The notes: a model not told the origin generated them from the letters alone. Shown: positions 1 to 7,173, counted from the first letter of the stretch. The stretch: 12,415 nt of DNA from Methanosarcinales archaeon (GCA_003661105.1 QMVM01000033.1:1-12415), one strand, 5' to 3'. Made by a program: numbers and translations.

Positions 1-87
1 GCGTACAGTATATTTCAAGAGGTCTATGGCGATGAGCATCCCAACACCCGAAATGTAAAAAGGGGACTGGATGTCTTGAAAGGATGA
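1..87 (+). CDS. C-terminal end of a TPR-repeat protein (partial)
   Basis: The window opens inside a reading frame on + that ends at TGA 85-87, giving 28 residues. The sequence contains IFQEVYGDEHPNTRNVKRGL, which has the look of the last helix pair of kinesin-light-chain-type tetratricopeptide repeats (the family pattern is roughly 'E..YG..HP.T....'). Such repeats are protein-protein interaction scaffolds. The rest of the protein lies outside the window, so partner domains (for example an NB-ARC ATPase) cannot be seen. It converges on dapF with only 22 bp between the stop codons. The call rests on one short motif. Confidence 0.6.
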   Translation, partial: AYSIFQEVYGDEHPNTRNVKRGLDVLKG

Positions 88-109
88 GAGCCTCCTGATC
101 AGCAACCAC

Positions 110-877
110 TTATATCTCGACCGTCCCGTCAAACACCCGCACAGCCGCCCCCTCCATAAACGCCTCGCCATCAGCCGCTAATGATATGCGCAAAGATCCT
201 CCCACCGTATGCACAACCACCCGGTCGCCGGTCTTCCCACTTCTGTGTGCAACATAAGCGGATGCGACCGCGCCTGTGCCGCAACTCAATGTCTCGCCCT
301 CGACGCCGCGCTCATACGTCCGGATCGCGATCTCAGAAGCATTCTTGACCTTGACAAAGTTCACGTTCGCGCCCTTTGGGAACACAGGCGCATACCTGAT
401 CGCTGGCGCAATCTCATCGATTGCAATCTCCAAATCGTCCACGAAGATGACCGCGTGTGGAACGCCCGTGTTTGTCGAATAAACCTCATATCCCTCGAGA
501 TGTTCGATGCCGCATGCCGCTGGTGTGCCCATATTCACTTTTATCCATTCAGCGTCGAGATCGACCTCCATTATACCTGCAAGCGTCTCAACGGCAGAAG
601 CCCCTGTTATGTAGCCCTCGTCGATAGCGTACCTGACAAGACACCTGATACCGTTTCCGCACATCTCTGCCTCGGATCGGTCTGGCTGGAAGAGCCGCAT
701 CCTAATGTCTGCGCAATCGGACTTCATGAGGAAGAGGACGCCATCTGCGCCGATCCCGAATCTGCGGTCGCAGTAGGTGGCAGCGAAACCGGGTTTGTCA
801 GGGACAACTTCGCCAGCGTATTCGTCGATCAAGATGAAGTCGTTTCCGTTTCCGTGTAATTTGGTGAATCTGATCAT
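110..877 (-). CDS. dapF: Diaminopimelate epimerase DapF
   Basis: This enzyme interconverts LL- and meso-diaminopimelate in lysine biosynthesis, in the cytoplasm, using a two-cysteine acid/base mechanism without cofactor. The 255-residue protein shows the family landmarks: N-terminal KLHGNGNDF (7-14), the first catalytic cysteine C73 in EMCGNGIRC, PHAVIFV (140-146), and the second catalytic cysteine C199 in GETLSCGTGA. Both halves of the pseudo-symmetric fold are complete, although it is slightly shorter than the roughly 275-residue bacterial enzymes. The ATG at 877 is preceded by an AGGTG Shine-Dalgarno on the - strand, which supports this start. It follows a small frameshifted gene and converges with the TPR gene. 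No other lysine gene lies beside it. In archaea without a peptidoglycan wall its role should be lysine supply. Confidence 0.96.
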   Translation of the reverse strand: MIRFTKLHGNGNDFILIDEYAGEVVPDKPGFAATYCDRRFGIGADGVLFLMKSDCADIRMRLFQPDRSEAEMCGNGIRCLVRYAIDEGYITGASAVETLAGIMEVDLDAEWIKVNMGTPAACGIEHLEGYEVYSTNTGVPHAVIFVDDLEIAIDEIAPAIRYAPVFPKGANVNFVKVKNASEIAIRTYERGVEGETLSCGTGAVASAYVAHRSGKTGDRVVVHTVGGSLRISLAADGEAFMEGAAVRVFDGTVEI

Positions 878-901
878 GGTAATCTCACACCTATTGGAAT
901 C

Positions 902-1129
902 TCAAAAATTATTAATTTTTCTTACTCTTCTTTGAGCTTTCAGGCTTGTATAACACCGGCTCCCGATCTTTGAACCGTTTATAGTACGTTCTCCGATGAA
1001 CTCTCCAAGCGGTCCTTTCAACGGTTCTGACTTGTTTGGAGCCATGCTTCCGAACTTTTTGGGGCGCATCCCGAGTTCCTTAGCCGTAGCGATCTGGCGG
1101 GCATTCAGCTGGTGTTTCTTCTTAAACAT
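902..1129 (-). pseudogene. Small conserved lysine-rich protein, frameshifted
   Basis: The open frame gives 75 residues. Its first half (LNARQIATAKELGMRPKKFG, then MAPNKSEPLKGPLGEFI) resembles a small, uncharacterised protein type that I recall with the pattern 'KELGLNPKKFG...NHKQEPWK.PL..FIEE.Y.KRF'. After GEFIGE the annotated frame turns into unrelated sequence. The expected continuation is in another frame: from 986 downward it reads YYKRFKDREPVLYKPE and ends at TAA 912-914. One missing base in the CG- codon at 987-988 explains the switch, so the intact product would be about 73 residues ending at 912. The usual W in 'EPWK' is L here. No convincing Shine-Dalgarno precedes ATG 1129. Either the gene is a recent pseudogene or the base was lost in sequencing. 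Function unknown. Confidence 0.65.
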
Positions 1130-1215
1130 ACGCCCACGGATTTTCCGACATCTTTTTGTTTAGTTTTTTTCGTCATTCTAACCTGCCCATACCTAATTTT
1201 CTATCTAATGCGGGT

Positions 1216-1239
1216 GCAGCTGTGGCTGCGAGTAGCTGC
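1216..1239. repeat. Stem-loop between rad50 and the small gene
   Basis: A perfect 6-bp inverted repeat, GCAGCT (1216-1221) and AGCTGC (1234-1239), with a 12-base loop, lies in the 131-bp spacer downstream of the rad50 stop. There is no T-run directly after it on the - strand, so it is not a textbook archaeal terminator. It may be an RNA processing site or chance. Nothing else recognisable was seen in this spacer. Confidence 0.3.
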
Positions 1240-1260
1240 GGATCCGATTACGCTGTTTGA

Positions 1261-4200
1261 TCACGATACCACACCCCCACCCACAACCCTACTCTCTCCA
1301 TCGATCTTCTCTACTCTTATCACATTCTCGTACTTCTCGTTGAACGTGTCGTCGTGTGATATGACAAAAATCTGTTTGAATCCGGATATATTCAGTATCT
1401 GCTCCGAAAGTCTCTCTCTGCGTGTTTCGTCCATGTTCTGGGTAGGTTCATCGAGAAATACAGCGTCGCACCCTGAGAGTATCTTCAGGAGTGCGAAACG
1501 CACCGCAAGCGATGCCCCCATCTGCTCTCCGCCGCTTAACTGGTTAAACTCCTTCTCTTCTCCGTGTTCTGTTACAATGATCGCATAATCATGCGTCCAT
1601 CTGAGTTCCTGCGTATAATCGTTAATGATCTCGCAGTATGTCCGGTTAGCTTCTTCCCCTATATTTTTAATAAGTTTTCCTGCGATCAACTGGGCAGAAT
1701 CTCTGAGCGTAGACCTTATGAACTCGATGTAGCTGAGAAACTCATTTTTCGATTCGCACTCCCGTCGCAGCTTATCTTTTTCCATGATCAGCGACTTCAC
1801 AATCTCCAGGTCCTTAGTTAACCCCTCAAGATTCCCGGATATCTCACCATGCTTTGCCTTCTTGCTCCCAAGCTCGATCTTTCCAGCCTCGTGCTTCGTT
1901 TTTACGAGTTCATACACGCCATCATCGAACGTGGACATCTGTTCAGTCAGAGCCTTGTGCAGGCAGTCATTCTCCTTTAACTTCTCTGAGATCTCGCTGT
2001 TCACTCCGTCGCATCTGCCCCGGTGCAGCGTCACCTTTCCGGCATTTTTCTCATTCCGGAGGTATTTCAGGTAATGCGGCTCGCAATCGCTCATCGTCTG
2101 TCTGATCTCCGCCTCCCTCGAGTCGAGATCCGAAAATTCAGATAATCCGAGCTTTAAATCAAACAATACAGAGTTCTCCCGCTCCAGATCCCCCTCTTCA
2201 GTTTTTATCCGGCTCAGTTCCTGTTTTGCTGCACCCATCAGCGCATCTATCTTCGACGCCTGCCGATCAGGATCGTTCAGTTCATGCACCCGCTCTTCCA
2301 TAATCGCCATAGTCTTCCCAATCTTGACAGAAAGTGGGGCACCTAGAGGGACATCTGTCAGGTAAGACGAGTACTTTTGAGAGAAGCTCAAGTCATGCTC
2401 CTTCATCTTCGCATCGCGTTCTTGCAACCCGGCTTTCACATCTGATAGCAGTGACAGCTGCCCGGTTATCCGGGATGTATCGGAACTGTTCTTATTCATC
2501 CGTTTCTCAGGATCGTTCAGTTCATTTACCCGCTTTTCCATCATCTCCTTGGTCCTCTTAATCTTAACAGAAAGTGAGGCACCTAGAGGGACATCTGTCA
2601 GGTAAGACGAGTACTTTTGAGAGAAGATCAAGTCATACTCCTTCATCTTCGCATCGCGTTCTTGCAACCCGGCTTTCACATCTGATAGCAGTGACAGCTG
2701 CCCTGTTATCCGGGCGATCTCGGAACTGTTCTCATTCATCCGTTTCTCAGGATTGTTCAGTCCTTTTAACTCATTTTCGATTACAGCAAGCTCATTCTTC
2801 AGTCGGTTCAGCTCTTCCTGACTAACATTCAGTTTTTCCTCGAAATAATCTGAAAAACTTGTTACTGCTGCGCATTTGACCCCCTCCAGAATCGGGCACT
2901 GATTTGTAGCCCCCGTCTCCTTCTTGTTCTTTCTGATACTTTTTATCCGCTCCTGTATCCCGGATTTTTTGACGGCAATCATCTGTTTCTGGCGCCCAAT
3001 CTCCTCTGCCCCCTTAACAAGCGGTTCGATCTCTTTTCGCGCATCTTCAAGTCTCCGGAGGTCATTTGACAGAGTTTCAAATAGTACTGTCTTCTCCTTG
3101 AGATCGCGGATATCTGACTGGAGAGACTCGATCTCACGCATATTATCTTCTACGCTCTTTATCTCTCTTTCAATCTCCTTCTGCTCCTTAACAAGCGGTT
3201 CGATCTCTTTTCGCGCATCTTTAAGTCTCCGGAGGTCATTTGACAGAGTTTCAAATAGCACTGTCTTCTCCTTGAGATCGCGGATATCTGACTGGAGAGA
3301 CTCGATCTCACGCATCTTAGCTTCTACGCTCTTTATCTCTCTTTCAATCTCCTTCTGCTCCTTGACAAGCGGTTCGATCTCGCATAAATTCTTTCTGTGA
3401 TTTTCCAGTTCCTCTGAGAGCGTCTTCTTTTTTTCCAGTTCCAACTCCATCTGCTTTATCTTACCCTCCTGCTTTAGTCTCTGCTCATTGAGACGGTCTC
3501 TTTTCTTTTTCTCGCCCTCCAGACCTTCCAATTTATTCTGAGACTTAAGATATTCTTCTTTCAACTCCTTCGTCTCTTCAAGTACATTTTCCGCAGCAAT
3601 CGCTTCTTCAAGCTGTTTTTTCGCAGTGACCAGGTGTTTCTCTAAATCTTTGATGTCCCTTTCCAGTTTTTCAATCTCGATTCTTATGGAATCGATCGAT
3701 TCCTTCTTTTTGCCGAGATCGTCTTTTTTAAGCCCAAGTTGCGCAAGATGTTTCACGAGTTCGTCAATCTCCCCCTGTATCTTTGAAACCCTATTCATTT
3801 CGCGCCCAAACCGCGCCTTCAACTCGCCGTAGTTTGCTGTACTACCTTTAAGTTCATGATGTCTCTTATCAAGGTCATCGATCTCGTTTTTGACGATCTT
3901 TGCGACATCACTTAAGTTATCAAACGCTGTCCTGTACTCGTCCACCTTCAGGATACGGTCGAACTCTTTTTTTCGTGGGGCTGCTGTTAAACGAAATGCT
4001 GATGTGAACGTTCCCTGCGGGACTCCTACGGTGTTTTGGAATATGGGCGCTAGCTCCTGTGGACGTATCTTGCCATCAAAAAGATTTTCTGTGATCCAAT
4101 TCAAAACATCATCCGTTCCAACTGCCAGTTGCCCGATCTGGGAGAGAACCCGATACTCGCCGCTGATTGGTTTCACGATCACGTATTCAAGACCATCGGA

Positions 4201-4431
4201 TGCAACTGCGTTGACTCTTACCTCTCCTGACTTTGCACCTTTTCGCAAAAAGTACCTTTTCACGTTTTGTTTTGCCGGACTGTAGTTGAACAGTGCAAAT
4301 CCAACGCTTTCAAGAATCGTTGTCTTTCCAGCGCCGTTTTCCCCGCTTATTCCGTTTATGCCGCGTTCGAATGGTATGATCACATGTTTGTACGATTTTA
4401 TATTCTTAAGTTCAACAGAATTAATCCACAT
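1261..4431 (-). CDS. rad50: Rad50, DNA double-strand-break repair ATPase
   Basis: Rad50 is the SMC-like ATPase partner of Mre11; ATP-driven head engagement controls access of the nuclease to DNA ends. Domains, numbered from ATG 4431 (1056 aa): Walker A GENGAGKTT (30-38), a Q-loop region with VPQG (138-140), coiled coil about 170-508, apex cysteines C512 and C520 (NQCPILEGVKC), returning coil about 525-900, ABC signature LSGGEQ (965-970), Walker B AVFLDEP with D-loop (990-1001), and H-loop histidine H1026 (VISHDD). The frame is open up to 4533, but the family start is MWINSVELKNIKSY. ATG 4431 has a GGGGGTG Shine-Dalgarno and overlaps the end of mre11 by 11 bp, so translation is probably coupled. 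Archaeal Rad50 is usually about 850-900 aa; the excess here comes from tandem duplications on both coil arms. The hook spacing is not the canonical CxxC. Confidence 0.95.
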   Translation of the reverse strand: MWINSVELKNIKSYKHVIIPFERGINGISGENGAGKTTILESVGFALFNYSPAKQNVKRYFLRKGAKSGEVRVNAVASDGLEYVIVKPISGEYRVLSQIGQLAVGTDDVLNWITENLFDGKIRPQELAPIFQNTVGVPQGTFTSAFRLTAAPRKKEFDRILKVDEYRTAFDNLSDVAKIVKNEIDDLDKRHHELKGSTANYGELKARFGREMNRVSKIQGEIDELVKHLAQLGLKKDDLGKKKESIDSIRIEIEKLERDIKDLEKHLVTAKKQLEEAIAAENVLEETKELKEEYLKSQNKLEGLEGEKKKRDRLNEQRLKQEGKIKQMELELEKKKTLSEELENHRKNLCEIEPLVKEQKEIEREIKSVEAKMREIESLQSDIRDLKEKTVLFETLSNDLRRLKDARKEIEPLVKEQKEIEREIKSVEDNMREIESLQSDIRDLKEKTVLFETLSNDLRRLEDARKEIEPLVKGAEEIGRQKQMIAVKKSGIQERIKSIRKNKKETGATNQCPILEGVKCAAVTSFSDYFEEKLNVSQEELNRLKNELAVIENELKGLNNPEKRMNENSSEIARITGQLSLLSDVKAGLQERDAKMKEYDLIFSQKYSSYLTDVPLGASLSVKIKRTKEMMEKRVNELNDPEKRMNKNSSDTSRITGQLSLLSDVKAGLQERDAKMKEHDLSFSQKYSSYLTDVPLGAPLSVKIGKTMAIMEERVHELNDPDRQASKIDALMGAAKQELSRIKTEEGDLERENSVLFDLKLGLSEFSDLDSREAEIRQTMSDCEPHYLKYLRNEKNAGKVTLHRGRCDGVNSEISEKLKENDCLHKALTEQMSTFDDGVYELVKTKHEAGKIELGSKKAKHGEISGNLEGLTKDLEIVKSLIMEKDKLRRECESKNEFLSYIEFIRSTLRDSAQLIAGKLIKNIGEEANRTYCEIINDYTQELRWTHDYAIIVTEHGEEKEFNQLSGGEQMGASLAVRFALLKILSGCDAVFLDEPTQNMDETRRERLSEQILNISGFKQIFVISHDDTFNEKYENVIRVEKIDGESRVVGGGVVS
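2272..2751 (-). repeat. 240-bp tandem duplication inside rad50 (C-terminal coil arm)
   Basis: Two head-to-tail copies, 2512-2751 and 2272-2511, each exactly 240 bp, encode residues 561-640 and 641-720. Long stretches are identical, for example the block starting CTAGAGGGACATCTGTCAGG at offset 240 bp. Each unit starts PEKRMN and carries ITGQLSLLSDVKAGLQERDA and a TDVPLG segment that should break the helix. Differences are scattered point changes that keep the frame, so the duplication is fairly recent and under coding constraint. Confidence 0.95.
3010..3381 (-). repeat. 174-bp tandem duplication inside rad50 (N-terminal coil arm)
   Basis: Copy 1 (3208-3381, residues 351-408) and copy 2 (3034-3207, residues 409-466) are each 174 bp, or 58 residues. 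A third partial copy of 24 bp (3010-3033) encodes EIEPLVK. The unit begins EIEPLVKEQKEIEREIKSVE and contains SDIRDLKEKTVLFETLSNDL. The two full copies differ at only a few bases. The unit is charged and heptad-like, without proline inside the main helix. Confidence 0.95.
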
Positions 4432-5683
4432 CTGCACACCCCCGCTCAAATGGCAGGTCTGCTTGTCCCTTGTGCTTGCGTTTAACCGCATTATACGATT
4501 CTTGCAGGCGGTAAAAGATGCTCTGTGAATCAACCCCGGTTATGGCAAGCTGTTTTGCCTCGATGATTGTATCCACGACATCGTTCGTATGACTGCGGTA
4601 CTGCGAACCTTTGACCACCTCTTCGATCACAGATCGCTCAATAACATCTCGTCTGGTCGGTCCGTCAGTGGAATAGCTGAGCGGTTCTTTTGTATCAGTG
4701 ATCTTTACATTCGTCCATAAAGGATCAAGAATGCTTGAAACAATCTCTCTTATCTTTTCGATGGATATATCAGTCCTTGAAAACAGAAGCTCGCCGTGTA
4801 CTGAGATCTCAACAAGCGGCTTTGTATCCCTCCGGGAAATGCCATCGACCGCCGATCGAATGCTGCTATATAGATCGGAGATAGATTGTGTTCCGGAAGC
4901 ATCGATTCCGAATCGCTCGACCGGACGCGGCGTAGCCTTCTGAAACGATGCCTTACCGTCCACAACATGATAGAATCCTTTTGGCTTGTTATGTTCGGAC
5001 ATCGAGACCATTTCGCAGCTCCCCCCATTAAATATCCAGCCGTCGCGATCGTATTGTATGTGATAATGCCCAAGCGCAAGATAATCCACAGAATCACGTA
5101 AAGGAACCAGTGAATTATAGGATAGCTCCCCGATCCCGGAGGTGCTGAGTATCCCTTCCATGCCAAAGTGCATCATGAGAATAGTATAATCCGGTTTGCC
5201 AGATATTTCGTTAACCGTTTCGATCTCTCTCGCGATATCCGGTACCGCGTTGCGGGTCTGCGATCCGAGATATTTGACCCCGAAGATGCGTACACCGCCC
5301 ACGTCAACGAAATCGCCCATCAGCTTGACGCCGCATTCGGGCATTGGCTTAAGTTTGATCAGCCTTAAGAGCCCCTGTGCATCGAGAATGTGTAGCCAAC
5401 CGTTCATATCTCTCTGGTATGCGAGATCATGATTCCCTTCGATCACATACACCGGAATTCCCCGATCCGCAAGCTTCGTAAGTATTTTAAACGCCTGCAA
5501 GTACGTTGGAGCATTGATATTCCTTTTATGAAAGAGATCTCCGGCAATGAGCAGAAATTCCGCATCTGACTGGATCGTATAATCAACAACCCGGTCGAAA
5601 GCGCGTGCAAAGTCCCTGAACCGCTCGGGAAGTCCGTACTGCACATATCCGAGATGGAAATCACTCGCGTGCACAAAGTTCAT
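4421..5683 (-). CDS. mre11: Mre11, DNA repair exonuclease/endonuclease
   Basis: Mre11 is the Mn-dependent nuclease that, with Rad50, processes DNA double-strand ends. The 420-residue protein has all the calcineurin-type phosphoesterase ligands: D8 and H10 (SDFHLG), D49 (GDLFH), N84 and H85 (EGNHD), H172 (MMHFG), H206 and H208 (GHYH). The active site therefore looks intact. The C-terminal part, after about residue 280, contains the capping and Rad50-binding regions and is less conserved. Start choice: ATG 5683 gives MNFVHASDFHLG, which matches the usual family N-terminus; an in-frame GTG at 5689 would add two residues. No well-spaced Shine-Dalgarno exists for either, and a TATA-like stretch about 30 bp upstream suggests a leaderless mRNA. 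It is the first gene of the mre11-rad50 operon and divergent from cbiB. Confidence 0.96.
   Translation of the reverse strand: MNFVHASDFHLGYVQYGLPERFRDFARAFDRVVDYTIQSDAEFLLIAGDLFHKRNINAPTYLQAFKILTKLADRGIPVYVIEGNHDLAYQRDMNGWLHILDAQGLLRLIKLKPMPECGVKLMGDFVDVGGVRIFGVKYLGSQTRNAVPDIAREIETVNEISGKPDYTILMMHFGMEGILSTSGIGELSYNSLVPLRDSVDYLALGHYHIQYDRDGWIFNGGSCEMVSMSEHNKPKGFYHVVDGKASFQKATPRPVERFGIDASGTQSISDLYSSIRSAVDGISRRDTKPLVEISVHGELLFSRTDISIEKIREIVSSILDPLWTNVKITDTKEPLSYSTDGPTRRDVIERSVIEEVVKGSQYRSHTNDVVDTIIEAKQLAITGVDSQSIFYRLQESYNAVKRKHKGQADLPFERGCADVD
4437..4443 (-). promoter_or_regulatory. Ribosome binding site deciding the rad50 start
   Basis: GGGGGTG on the - strand, one mismatch from GGAGGTG, ends five bases before ATG 4431 and lies within the last codons of mre11. 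It favours 4431 over the in-frame starts further upstream and fits coupled translation of mre11 and rad50. Confidence 0.6.
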
Positions 5684-5708
5684 GTTCACCTTATCGAATC
5701 CGCGGGCA

Positions 5709-5719
5709 CATTAATATGC
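5709..5719 (-). promoter_or_regulatory. TATA-like element upstream of mre11
   Basis: An AT-rich block (CATATTAATG on the - strand) is centred about 30 bp before ATG 5683, the spacing expected of an archaeal TATA box driving a leaderless transcript. No BRE is obvious. It lies in the 56-bp divergent spacer shared with cbiB; it is too close to cbiB's ribosome binding site to serve that gene in the usual way. Confidence 0.3.
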
Positions 5720-5725
5720 CGGCAC

Positions 5726-5732
5726 GGTGGAG
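5726..5732 (+). promoter_or_regulatory. Ribosome binding site deciding the cbiB start
   Basis: GGTGGAG sits 7 bases before ATG 5740. The in-frame ATG at 5716 has no such site, so 5740 is preferred. Confidence 0.55.
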
Positions 5733-5739
5733 TGTATTT

Positions 5740-6735
5740 ATGGATGTTCCGGATGTCATGGGTGTTCCAGTGCCGATGCCGGTACTGGTTCTGGTCCTCG
5801 CAGTCGCGATCGATCTGGTAGCAGGTGAGATGCCAAATACAATCCACCCTGTGGTATGGCTCGGCACTCTGATCTACAAGATATCCGGGTGGTGCGAGCG
5901 GACCGATAAGAGGTATCACAGAATCTGCGGACTTGTGCTGGTGTTGATATGTGTATCGTGCGCTGCTGCTACAGGCGTTCTGTTAACCCTTCTGGCAGAG
6001 CGGCACAGTCTCATCGGCATCGTATTGATGGCATATTTCTTGAAATCGACGTTCTCGATACGGTCGCTTGTTAGTTCTTCAAATCTGATCTACAGGGATC
6101 TTTCTGTGAACGATATCGAGAGTGCAAGAAAGGACTTACTATCGCTCGTGAGCAGGGATGCGGGAGGTCTTGACGAGCCAAAAATCGCATCAGCAGCGAT
6201 CGAATCGACTGCCGAGAATTATGTGGATAGCATCCTCTCGCCGATACTCTATTTTACAGTCTTTGGGCTTCCGGGCGCTCTTGTGTACAAGGCAGTGAAC
6301 ACGCTCGATTCGATGGTTGGATATAGAAACGAGCGGTTCTCTGCGATCGGTTTCGTATCTGCAAAGTTAGACGACATCGCCAACTGGATTCCGGCAAGGT
6401 TGTCTATTCTCTTCATTCTTCTGCCGTCCTTCCGGTTCAGTCCGGTGTCTGCGTTGCGGGTCTGTCTGCGTGACCACGCGCTTCCAGCGTCCCCTAACTC
6501 CGGATACCCGATGGCGATGGTTGCAGGCGCTCTCGGTTGCAGGCTTGAGAAGCCCGGGAGTTACGTGCTCGGGCGCGAATATCCGGATCCGTCACCGCAC
6601 AATATTCTTCAGGCGAACTGGGTTGTCATGCTCGCCTCATTTCTTCTGATTGCGGTGGCGGTTGTGGCGGTTGCGGTTATCCTACCAAGCAACAGCTACT
6701 CAGGTATCGGCACAGCTTATTCGATATGCGGATGA
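5740..6735 (+). CDS. cbiB: Adenosylcobinamide-phosphate synthase CbiB
   Basis: CbiB is the integral-membrane enzyme that attaches the aminopropanol (phosphate) arm to adenosylcobyric acid, a late step of cobalamin synthesis. Recognisable motifs in the 331-residue product are HPVVWLG near the N-terminus, LLSLVSRDAGGL, AIESTAENYVDSILSPILYF, YKAVNTLDSMVGYRNERF, DDIANWIPARLS and SGYPMAMVAGALGCRLEKPG. Several hydrophobic helices are visible, including one at each end. Start ATG 5740 is chosen for its Shine-Dalgarno. The last roughly 13-17 residues (after VAVAVILP) are odd: the DNA there reads as a reverse transcriptase in the +1 frame, so the native C-terminus was probably replaced when the mobile-element fragment arrived. 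All conserved CbiB motifs precede the junction, so the enzyme may still work. No B12 riboswitch was recognised upstream. Confidence 0.95.
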   Translation: MDVPDVMGVPVPMPVLVLVLAVAIDLVAGEMPNTIHPVVWLGTLIYKISGWCERTDKRYHRICGLVLVLICVSCAAATGVLLTLLAERHSLIGIVLMAYFLKSTFSIRSLVSSSNLIYRDLSVNDIESARKDLLSLVSRDAGGLDEPKIASAAIESTAENYVDSILSPILYFTVFGLPGALVYKAVNTLDSMVGYRNERFSAIGFVSAKLDDIANWIPARLSILFILLPSFRFSPVSALRVCLRDHALPASPNSGYPMAMVAGALGCRLEKPGSYVLGREYPDPSPHNILQANWVVMLASFLLIAVAVVAVAVILPSNSYSGIGTAYSICG

Positions 6736-7135
6736 CAATGCCCTTTGCTTCGAGAAAGAAGTTGAAGCCAGAGCATTTGGGGAATAACTGAGGCGGCGTA
6801 TGGGCAAAGTCGGACTTGTGATATCTGAGAGAATTGAGTAAGTGTATCAAGTTCGGACGATGTCCCTGCACGGGAGCGAAGCGATACGGTTTTAAGTGCG
6901 AAACATTCGACAACCTCGGGGTTTACACACTTCTGCGATACAACCAGAAAAGGCAAGTTCAAGCTTGGACGAAAGACCTCGCGCAAGAAGTTCAGGCAGA
7001 AGGTGGCGGACATGAACGCATGGCTGAAAAGTATCCGAAATCGTCTTGAACTGGGTAAATGGTGGAAATTATTGGAACTAAAGTTGATCGGACACTATCG
7101 CTATTTGATGTTTGTGATATGTTATGAAATTTGGG
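6701..7135 (+). pseudogene. Group II intron-type reverse transcriptase/maturase remnant
   Basis: Read with frame changes, this stretch is the C-terminal part of an LtrA-type intron-encoded protein. The catalytic motif LIRYADD is at 6716-6736, followed by ALCFEKEVEARAFGE, an in-frame TAA at 6785-6787 (probably a former Gln codon), then MGKVGLVISE. One extra base near 6830 shifts the frame to SKCIKFGR..CTGAKRYGFKCETFD. A fourth G in the run 6918-6921 shifts it again to FTHFCDTTRKGKFKLGRKTS, RKKFRQKVADMNAWLKSIRN and GKWWKLLELKLIGHYRY, the maturase (domain X) signature. After 7105 the frame decays. The N-terminal two thirds of the RT, the DNA-binding or endonuclease parts and the intron ribozyme were not found. 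It is a dead fragment fused to the 3' end of cbiB. Confidence 0.88.
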
Positions 7136-7158
7136 AAACTACCAAATTTCGGCATATC
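7116..7158. repeat. Strong inverted repeat at the end of the RT remnant
   Basis: A perfect 9-bp stem, GAAATTTGG (7126-7134) and CCAAATTTC (7142-7150), with a 7-base loop, is extended by an outer perfect 6-bp stem, GATATG (7116-7121) and CATATC (7153-7158), across a 4/2-base internal loop. It lies between the decayed RT and the convergent membrane-protein gene (stop at 7174). Without a T-run on either side it does not look like a standard terminator, and it lacks the features of group II intron domain V. Confidence 0.7.
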
Positions 7159-7173
7159 CTCCGATAATCATTG

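Noticed and set aside
209..859. Long + strand open frame opposite dapF
   Set aside because: Antisense shadow of dapF; no family resemblance, and dapF on - has both catalytic motifs and a ribosome binding site.
2272..3381. Repeats that could suggest a CRISPR array or minisatellite
   Set aside because: Units are 174 and 240 bp, directly adjacent without spacers, and lie in frame within the rad50 coiled coil.
4750..5166. 138-residue - strand frame inside mre11
   Set aside because: Out-of-frame overlap with mre11, which has a complete set of metal ligands; no independent support.
5684..5739. B12 riboswitch in front of cbiB
   Set aside because: The spacer is only 56 bp and has no B12-box-like sequence.
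7116..7158. Group II intron domain V/VI
   Set aside because: The hairpin lacks the catalytic triad, bulge and GNRA loop of domain V, and no other ribozyme domains were seen.
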